Source: Asterionellopsis glacialis
Taxonomy: Eukaryota > Bacillariophyta > Plagiogrammaphyceae > Rhaphoneidales > Asterionellopsidaceae
Direction of reading: 5' to 3'
Length of the DNA stretch: 15,462 bases
Assembly: GCA_014885115.2 (NCBI GenBank)
Contig: WKLE02002543.1
Location: 940-16,401 of the forward strand
Shown here: positions 8,894 through 15,462 of the stretch, in pieces
How positions within the stretch are numbered: position 1 is the first letter of the stretch
How the letters are laid out: the number at the start of each line of letters is the position of its first letter
Program-made: the position numbers and the translations under genes
Notes under the pieces: generated by a model
Told to the model about the DNA's origin: nothing
Seen by the model: only the letters and a program-made list of their open reading frames with translations
The model's database searches: none

Positions 8894-8939
8894 GTACCTG
8901 GTAATGCTTTTCGGGACCAGTACTGGAAATACCAGGTAC
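8894..8939. repeat. 10-bp inverted repeat enclosing CCAGTACTGG
   Basis: GTACCTGGTA (8894-8903) pairs with TACCAGGTAC (8930-8939). The 26-bp interval contains the perfect 10-bp palindrome CCAGTACTGG (8917-8926). It is another instance of the GTACCTGGTAC motif family. Confidence 0.75.
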
Positions 8940-9284
8940 GTTTATTAGGTTTCTACAACATCATACTAACTACCTGTACTGCACGATGTGGTCCGAAGCA
9001 GTGGGACCAACCGGGACTTGGACTCTTGGGCTTCATCATAAAGAAAAAGATACTTTTTCAGGAATTTTGATATAGATACACTTTTTCCATACAGACAGTA
9101 ATTCCACCTTGGCCCTGTCGATATGAATATTCGTCGACGAAATTCTTTTGTAACTTCTTGTAATATATTACCTTGATATCTTATCATTCGATAAAAATCA
9201 CTAATAGAGAGAGTGTGTGTAAAAAAAAGATCCTTTGATTTGGCATAAATATTATTTTACACGCAAGAACAAAGAACAAACAAT

Positions 9285-10415
9285 ATGACAGACAAAGCCC
9301 TTGAATTATGGACAGTGGAAGATGTGACCAATTGGCTCAATAAGATCGGTTTAGGTCACAAGGCTGAATTGTTTCAAAATGAAAACGTCGATGGTAAAGA
9401 TCTGAATTCCAAAACTTCCTCGGAAGATTTTAAAAAGTTGGGTCTGACGGGCCTTCAAGCAAAAAAGATAGTAAGGGCGTTGGAGGAAATCAAGGCCAAC
9501 AACAAAAGCAACAACAACAGTACTGCTGTGGTTGTGCAGGGAAAAGTCATCGGCACAGAGCAGCAACCTAATCCTTCCCAGACGACAACAACAATCCAAG
9601 ACCTCACAAACACAATTGCTACCTTACAGAGTGATATAGCCAAGCTTAAAATTAGTGGTGGAACAAACAAACAAGTCTATGCATACGATCCTTCTACATC
9701 CGTAACACAACAAAGTGTAAAGGTACCCTTTTGTTCAGGTGCAGTAATATCGGGCAATCAAACGCATGTATTAACGGTAACATTAGGTCCAGGCGAGTGT
9801 GTCCGTGCTGAGCCTGGTGCTATGTTATACATGTCAGACTGGATTGAAATGAATACCAAGACGGGTGGACAAGGGTGGGAACGGTTTTTAACGGGTCAAA
9901 ATATCTTTTTGACAGAATTTACCTACCATGGACCACAGGGCACAGCTGACAGTATTGCATTTTCTCCTGATGTGCCAGGGCAAATTATTCCTATCCGTTT
10001 AGAAAAGTACGGAGGTAAAATAATTTGTCAAAAGGGGTGTTTGTTGGCATCCGCTAATACGATTGATCTTTCCGTTGAATTTACCGACAATTTTGGGACA
10101 GGATTGTTAGGAGGACAAGGATTCATGTTGCAGGGAGTGAATGGTTCGGGTTATGCCTTTTTGGAGGCACGGGGAGTTGTCATTCAAAAGGAACTTAGAA
10201 AAGGAGAACGACTCAAGGTTTCAACAGGATGTTTGGTGGGATTTCAACATACAGTACAGTATGGTATTACCCAGATTGGAGGTGGCCTTGGGAATGTCTT
10301 GGTTGGAGGTGAAGGTCTTTTCGTTGCCACCTTAACAGGACCGGGCACTATCTGGCTTGAAAGTCAACCCTTGGACAGGCTCATAGTCAAGGTGGCAAAA
10401 GCCATGAAGGACTAA
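9285..10415 (+). CDS. SAM domain-AIM24 domain fusion protein
   Basis: Single exon, 376 residues, starting at ATG 9285 in an ACAAT-ATG context. Residues 6-70 form a sterile alpha motif (LWTVEDVTNWLNKIGL … LGLTGLQAKKIVRAL), usually a protein-protein oligomerisation module. A polar N/Q/T linker (71-104) and a short heptad-like helix (about 104-124, IQDLTNTIATLQSDIAKLKI) follow. Residues 145-370 match the AIM24 (DUF124/TIGR00266) family: VPFCSGAVISGNQTHVLTVTLGPGE, EPGAMLYMSDWIEMNT, and the glycine-rich GGGLGNVLVGGEGLFVATLTGPG near the end. AIM24-family proteins form a beta-rich fold; yeast Aim24 is needed for mitochondrial inner-membrane organisation, but bacterial and cytosolic members are of unclear function. 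No mitochondrial presequence is visible, so mitochondrial location is not supported. An AATAAA at 10510-10515 could serve for polyadenylation. The gene converges on the HA-repeat gene. Confidence 0.9.
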   Translation: MTDKALELWTVEDVTNWLNKIGLGHKAELFQNENVDGKDLNSKTSSEDFKKLGLTGLQAKKIVRALEEIKANNKSNNNSTAVVVQGKVIGTEQQPNPSQTTTTIQDLTNTIATLQSDIAKLKISGGTNKQVYAYDPSTSVTQQSVKVPFCSGAVISGNQTHVLTVTLGPGECVRAEPGAMLYMSDWIEMNTKTGGQGWERFLTGQNIFLTEFTYHGPQGTADSIAFSPDVPGQIIPIRLEKYGGKIICQKGCLLASANTIDLSVEFTDNFGTGLLGGQGFMLQGVNGSGYAFLEARGVVIQKELRKGERLKVSTGCLVGFQHTVQYGITQIGGGLGNVLVGGEGLFVATLTGPGTIWLESQPLDRLIVKVAKAMKD

Positions 10416-10696
10416 AGAGTGGAATACAGTTTTCCATTTTTTACAATTCCTTTTGCTGTAATTGATGTTGCAGAGTAAACTTGACGACATAATTGTATAC
10501 CCAATGAAGAATAAATGAAATGACTATACTAATGCAGAGTGGGGAGAGAAAGAAGATATTAAGCAAAGAAGAGATACCAGTATTTAGCTTTTCCCACGTC
10601 TACCTACAGAATTATTCCATCAAACTTTTTTGACAAATGCTTCCTCTTCATATCACTCTCTCTCTCTCAATCTCTATTCTTACGAAGAATCTTGTG
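10416..10696. other. Convergent intergenic region
   Basis: The 281-bp gap between the SAM-AIM24 and HA-repeat stop codons presumably contains both 3' UTRs. Visible elements are AATAAA at 10510-10515 (plus strand) and a CT run at 10656-10668. Confidence 0.4.
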
Positions 10697-13511
10697 TTAC
10701 TTTCTACTTTTGATTTGCCATGTAAATCCAATAGCATTTAATTTTGCTTCTTGTTCAGGTGACATTTTTAATGTTTTTTTACGTTCCCTTTGTCGTTTTA
10801 CCCACCGTCCTAGTTTAGGATCTTCCTTGTACTTGTCACTTACCAAACAATTACCCTTTTGTTGTTTGTACTGAACTAATTTGTCATACATGGCATCCCA
10901 ACCAGGATATATAACTGGATCACGTACTCTCCAACAAAAATTCAAACGATCTAACTTTTGACGTTGATCAAAAGTTAACTTTTTATGACGAAATCTTTGC
11001 ATGGCTACCCAACCACCTAACTTACGATCTTGATCATAATTGGTAGGTACTAAAACATCCCCATGGATACGTTTGTATTCTTCTAATCGTTCATACATGG
11101 AATTCCATGATGCCCAACAATTGTTGTTGCTGTTGCTGTTGCTGGCAGAATTAGTAGGATGAATGTCTCTTGCGCTGTTAGTTGCGGTATCATTTTCATA
11201 TCCTGCATTCATGCTTGTACTCTCACCATTCATACCAACACCAGCATTATCATCATATTGTTGCTGTTGTTCATGTGTTGCAGTTGTTGCAGTCATCGTA
11301 GTATAACCACCACCACTACGAAAAGGAGAAGTTGAATAATCTGTCATCATTTTCCATGAAAAACCAATCAAATTCAAACTTACAATTTGATCCATAGATA
11401 ATTCATCTTTTTCATATGCTTGACGTTGTGTTTGTACCCATTTGAATAATACTTTGTGAGAATATTTTGGTACATGGCAATGGCCATGTTGTTCTCTAAA
11501 TGCTTTTAATCGGTCAAACATATAGTCCCATTCGGCAGCTTCCATCTGTTCTTCACGATGACGCTCTGTATCTGAACTGTGCTGCTGTTCTTGTGCAGAA
11601 AGAAACACTGGTGGTAATAGTATTAGCGATGATGGTTGCGTTGCAAGTGATCTTTTCGTTTTAGACGTTGTCATTATTATAGGATGTCTTGACATGAAAT
11701 GGTGCTGTTGCTGCTGTTTCTTTTGCCACGTTGATAACGATGATAGTGATGGACCATTCTGGACCATCTTGGTTTCTTTCATTTTTTTCGATACTTGGTG
11801 TTGGCGTCCATTCTGAGTAGAATGATTAGTATTGTTTTCATTAGGAACGTCATTTTTACCGTCATTGTCTTCTTCTTCTTCCATGACATCTGGTGTTTCG
11901 TGTACTTGTATACTTTCGTCACCTTCATCGTCGTCTTCTTCTTGATGATGTTCGTCATCATCATCATCCACAACAACAAGGACACCATCGTCGTTGTCGT
12001 TGTCGTCGTCGTCGTCCACCTCTTCTTCTTCCTCCTCTGCCTCCTCAACTCCTGGGATTGCTTCATGAGTAGTACTAGCAGTAGGATTATTAAATTGATA
12101 TTGATAATAAGAAAGCTTTTTTGCATTTAACATTGCTGTAATGGAAGTATTATTGTTGTTATCAACTGATGCTGCTTTGAGGATGGATGATATTCCATGA
12201 GTCATCGTTGTAGCGGCAGTAGTGGGAGTGGCGGCGATGGTAGTAGTAGCCGTATTCGTATTTGTTGTAGCAGTAGTGTGATTGTTGTTTAAAGGAGGAG
12301 GAGGAGGAGGAGGAGGAGGAGGAGGAGGCGGTACAGCTCCAGATGTTTTACCATTTGTTGTAGGATCACTTGGTAAAATAAAAATAGGATTCGAAGGATC
12401 TGGAACAGTGGTATGAATAACTGTTTTGGGAGGGGCTGCTTTCCCTACGGATGATGCTATTGACAATGGCAGTGATGGAGGTGGTAGGTATTGAGTGTTT
12501 GTAACGGCTCCTGTTGTTTTGGTAAATGAAGGATGCAATGTTGGTGTTATTGTCAATGCCGGTGCTGTTGTTGTTGTTGTTGTTGCTGCTGCTGTTGTTG
12601 TTGTTGCTGCTGCTGGCGGCGGCGGCGGCAGTGGTGATGGTGCTTGGGTGGTTTCGTAATTATTATTATTTGGAGTTGTACCATCTGTAGTAGTTTCCGT
12701 GGGTAATGGTCCATATTGATGTATTTTACATTGCCATGTAAATCCTATGGAATCTAATTTTGCTTGTTGCGATGCAAACATTTTTCCTTTTTTATATCGT
12801 TCTCGTTGTCGTTTGACCCATCTACCCAATTTGGGGTCCCCCTTGTACCGATCGGATACACGACAATCCCCAAATTGTTTCTTGTACAGCTTGAGACGTT
12901 CAAACATGTGTTCCCATCCAGGATATATTACAGGTTGTTGTGATTGTTGTGGATTATGATGGATCCGTACTTTCGATGGTAATGGTACAGTTGTGGATAA
13001 TGCAATAATGGGAGTAGTACAAGTAGGAGGAGATGTCTCTTTTTTGGCTCTTGTTGTGGTTGTGGCTGTTGTTGTGTTTGCCAATAAAGTAGGTGGTGTT
13101 GATGTCCTTGTGTGTTTTGTATTGGAACTCAACATGATGTACTTGTCGTTGTCATTGGGACTAATAGTAGCAGTAGTAGTTGATGATGTGAGATCTAAAG
13201 ATACCATTGGTAATCTTGATGATAGTGTCATGGGCACGTTTTTTGTGGTTGTCAATGTTGTATCACTTTGTCTTGAAGATGAAACCATTCGTTTGAATGA
13301 TGTTGTTGGTGTTGTAGTAGCAGTTCCAGTAGCAGCAGCAGCAGCAGCAGCCAAAACATTGTTTGATATGAATGACAATTCATGTGATGGTTTATGATAC
13401 GTCTTCTTGGAGGAAGTAACACCAACACCACTAGTTGTAGTAATATTGTTATTGTTCTTTCTTGTCCTCTTTTTGATTTGTTGTTCTTGTTGTTGCTTGG
13501 ATAATGATTGT

Positions 13512-13546
<35 letters not shown>

Positions 13547-14809
13547 TCCTGTTGGACGACAACGAAATGGTTCATTAAAATTAAACCCAATTGCTGATAA
13601 TTTCATATATTGTGAATGTGATAATTCATCATGAGATTGTAAATATCGTTGTGTATCCACCCATTGTCCTAATTGTGTATCTTTGATATATTTCAAAGGT
13701 ACATGACAATTTTTATGTATCGATTTATACTGTAACAAACGTTGAAACATATCTTCCCATGTATCTTGTTCCACAATTTCAACAAGGTCATCGTCATCGT
13801 CGTCTTCGTCGTCATTATTATCTTCTTGTTGGAATGACAAGGACAATGTGGATACGTTTTGTGTGGTATCCTCTTGTGTTGTTCTTCTTGAACGTGTCAT
13901 TTTTGTTGTAGTTCTTGTTGTAACCTTGTTCGTGTTGGTATCTGTAGTAGTACTTGTACTATTCTTCTTTTTCGTGTTGGTATCTTTTGGATTGTCCGAG
14001 GCTGTAGTAGAAGTGGTGGTAGTGGTAGACCTATGCCATTGAAATCCTAATGAATTTAATTTTTCATATTGAAGTTCAGATAATTGATAGGATTGTTCAT
14101 TATGCCGTTGTATTTGTACCCATAAAGCCAAGGTTGGATCCTTGGTATAATTTGGAGGGACGTTACAATGACCATTATGAGTCGTTTGATACTGTACCAA
14201 CCGTTGATACATGGTATTCCAATCTTCCAGTAAGGATGGTGATGGTGCGACCACTGTCGTACCTTCCTTCGTTCCTGCTAGTGTATCCGAATCAATATTA
14301 TTGTTCTTGTGGTTATTATTGTCCAAGTGGTGGCCAAGGTCGAATGATGACGTATTGTTACTATTCGCATCATGATCTTGTTGTTTCTTTTGTTGCGTTT
14401 GTTGAATTCGTTTGGAATACAATGAGGAAGATAATTTGAAACGTTTCGTAGGATTCGTAGCAACTGCAGTGTTACGCGACGCATGACGTGAAGGATTCTT
14501 GGTATCTTTAGTATTCCGAGTAAGACAAGGATCAGTATTCTGTTGTTGTTTGTTATCCTTGTCATCATTGTCAGTATCATCACCACTGCTGCTGCTGCTA
14601 CTGCTGCTGCTTGTACTGGCATGATGATAATCGTTAACGATATGTGGAGAAGCATGATTTCGATTCCTTGTTCTTGTCGTTGCTGTTTCTGTTGTTATTG
14701 TCTTCTTTTTCGGTTTCGTAGAATTCTTGTCATTGTCAGATTCCAAGACAGTACTCGGACGTGTTGGTGGACGTCCAAGACGACGATTACGTCGTGTCAC
14801 TGGAGGCAT
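10697..14809 (-). CDS. Six-repeat helicase-associated (HA) domain protein with extensive low-complexity linkers
   Basis: One uninterrupted frame of 1370 residues from the ATG at 14809; the frame runs on to 14827 only from a TTG. Six HA domains (Pfam PF03457 type, W…M..RL..Y … LG.WV..QR … L..IGF.W) lie at residues 197-258, 351-411, 632-692, 1094-1152, 1235-1293 and 1304-1364; the protein ends six residues after the last. No helicase or other enzymatic domain is present. Between repeats are S, T, Q, N and A tracts, a P13 run (827-839), and an acidic D/E region (about 921-983). RRLGRPPTRP at 9-18 resembles an AT-hook, and basic clusters such as KPKKK and KKRTRK could serve as nuclear signals. 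HA domains are thought to bind nucleic acid, so a chromatin- or RNA-binding role is plausible but unproven. HA3 and HA6 are close paralogous repeats. Triplet-repeat tracts likely vary in length between strains. Confidence 0.88.
11861..12049 (-). repeat. Acidic D/E-coding triplet-rich tract
   Basis: Runs of GAA/GAG/GAC/GAT codons encode an almost uninterrupted Asp/Glu region broken by VLVVVD and EHHQ. The minus-frame acidic stretch is within the HA-repeat gene and explains the long shadow frames on the opposite strand. Confidence 0.75.
12293..12331 (-). repeat. Trinucleotide tract encoding 13 prolines
   Basis: An almost pure GGA repeat on the plus strand (CCT/CCG on the coding strand) gives the P13 run of the HA-repeat protein. 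It is a candidate length-polymorphic microsatellite. Confidence 0.85.
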
Positions 14810-15462
14810 TCTTTTTCTCTCGTTCAACGATTAGAAAAAAAATAATAATGAGACACACACCACGATGACTTTTAAATCGAGTCGTCAACTTGTGTGAATC
14901 CTTCTTGGTGATGATGATAATTGTTCGTCCGTATCCTTCTATTCTTTGTTCTATGCTTGTTTGTTGCTTTCTTTCTTTCTTATTTTCTTTAATGGGTTCC
15001 AAGAATAAAGTCTCTTTCGATAATGTGATATGATATGATGTGATGTGTACTGTAGACGTTCTCTAGAGACTAGTCTCTAGAGAGACCCAAATAATAATTT
15101 CTGATGCTGTGTCGTCGTGGGGGCGTCGCTTCTTTACAAAGCGGTGCAGCGGTGGCTTTTTGCGTGCGCCTGCTCTTCGTCAATACACGGCGCTGCGCCG
15201 CGGGGGAGGCGAGGAGAGTAGGGAGGGGCCTCCACCAGCAAAACAAACAATAAAGGAGCAATAAACGACGACTGCGATTTTCAAGGAAAAACAAACCCCA
15301 AAAAAAGCATCTCGAATGGACTGTATAGTACGAGTAGGAATAGGATGTAGGACCTACACACATCACAACGTGTGCTACTCTACTCTCGTTCGTTCAAATT
15401 CAATGCGGCGGAACCCGCGCTTCTTCCGGTGATTAACCTTATTCAAAGGGGTATCTCCGGTG
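14810..15462. promoter_or_regulatory. Upstream region of the HA-repeat gene and right edge
   Basis: No supportable gene. It contains a degenerate TGATA/TGATG pentamer run (15026-15045), the 24-bp palindrome at 15060-15083, a GC-rich patch at about 15110-15235 with a small inverted repeat CGGCGC-T-GCGCCG (15188-15200), and the palindrome GTAGGACCTAC (15347-15357). Short open frames here lack any recognisable protein character. The GC-rich patch may belong to the promoter or leader of a gene beyond the right edge. Confidence 0.4.
15060..15083. repeat. Perfect 24-bp palindrome
   Basis: The half-site TCTCTAGAGACT is followed directly by its exact reverse complement, centred between 15071 and 15072 with no spacer. 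It contains two TCTCTAGAGA sub-palindromes flanking AGACTAGTCT, the core shared with 8588-8599. It lies about 250 bp upstream of the HA-repeat start codon. Confidence 0.85.

Larger units (their letters stand above)
8357..9284. promoter_or_regulatory. Divergent intergenic region between the GtrA-like and SAM-AIM24 genes
   Basis: About 930 bp with both promoters. It contains a hairpin (8548-8573), the 12-bp palindrome TAGACTAGTCTA (8588-8599), two GTACC-W-GGTAC palindromes (8658-8668, 8677-8687), the 12-mer CCTACTGTGACT (8805-8816), the palindrome TATAAATTTATA (8876-8887), and a 10-bp inverted repeat (8894-8903 with 8930-8939) enclosing CCAGTACTGG (8917-8926). A TATA-like ATAAATATTA (about 9245-9254) lies some 30-40 bp before the ATG at 9285 and is a plausible core promoter or AT-rich leader. 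No convincing ORF or tRNA was seen. Confidence 0.5.
10718..14221 (-). repeat. Six HA-domain repeat units within the gene
   Basis: On the minus strand the units map to HA1 14036-14221, HA2 13577-13759, HA3 12734-12916, HA4 11354-11530, HA5 10931-11107 and HA6 10718-10900. Each is 59-62 codons. HA5 and HA6 are almost contiguous (10 residues apart); HA2-HA3 and HA3-HA4 are separated by 220-400 residues of low complexity. Confidence 0.85.

Noticed and set aside
11795..12130. Long open frames opposite or out of frame with the HA-repeat gene (also around 12993-13634 and 14050-14845)
   Set aside because: They are V/F- or T/M-rich shadows of the triplet-repeat tracts, which keep several frames open; the HA frame alone carries recognisable domains.
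14810..14827. Six-codon upstream extension of the HA-repeat protein
   Set aside because: The extended frame begins with TTG rather than ATG; the ATG is at 14809.
15070..15366. 98-residue open frame on the minus strand at the right edge
   Set aside because: Composition is irregular (Tyr/Ser then Leu/Cys then Arg), no family resemblance, and it covers palindromes and the GC-rich patch.
1..15462. CRISPR array, transposase or viral gene
   Set aside because: No regularly spaced repeats and no transposase, integrase, polymerase or capsid-like reading frames were found.

Overview
The window looks like nuclear DNA from a diatom or close stramenopile relative. Three things suggest this. First, there is a six-repeat helicase-associated (HA) domain protein full of T/Q/N/A/P low-complexity sequence, a type that is very common in diatom genomes. 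Second, a signal peptidase I carries an N-terminal signal peptide followed by Phe and a Ser/Gln-rich stretch, which resembles the bipartite plastid-targeting presequence of algae with red-type complex plastids. Third, genes are compact, with a few short GT-AG introns of 129-173 nt. No bacterial, viral or transposase genes were seen. The lineage call is inference from these traits.

Layout from left to right: (1) 216-1142 (+), a multi-pass membrane protein resembling the TLC-domain family. (2) 1515-4807 (-), a complete insulin-degrading-enzyme-type M16 zinc metallopeptidase in three exons. (3) 5714-7448 (+), a probable plastid/thylakoid type I signal peptidase in two exons. (4) 7775-8356 (-), a small multi-pass membrane protein, weakly GtrA-like, ending in a di-lysine ER-retrieval signal. 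(5) 9285-10415 (+), a SAM domain fused to an AIM24 domain. (6) 10697-14809 (-), the 1370-residue HA-repeat protein. The six genes alternate strand strictly. Convergent gaps are short (281-372 bp) and divergent gaps are long (870-922 bp).

The genes do not form an evident pathway; they look like ordinary eukaryotic neighbours. The least explained sequence lies in the divergent gaps and upstream of the HA gene. It contains perfect palindromes (15-bp arms at 5034-5065, a 24-bp palindrome at 15060-15083, 11-bp arms at 8548-8573), a recurring GTACC-W-GGTAC palindrome, a 12-mer shared between the two divergent gaps, and a 14-bp direct repeat. These could be regulatory dyads or decayed small mobile elements; the sequence alone cannot decide.

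Start codons for the M16 peptidase, the GtrA-like protein and the HA protein were placed at the first true ATG, because the longer open frames begin at TTG or GTG.
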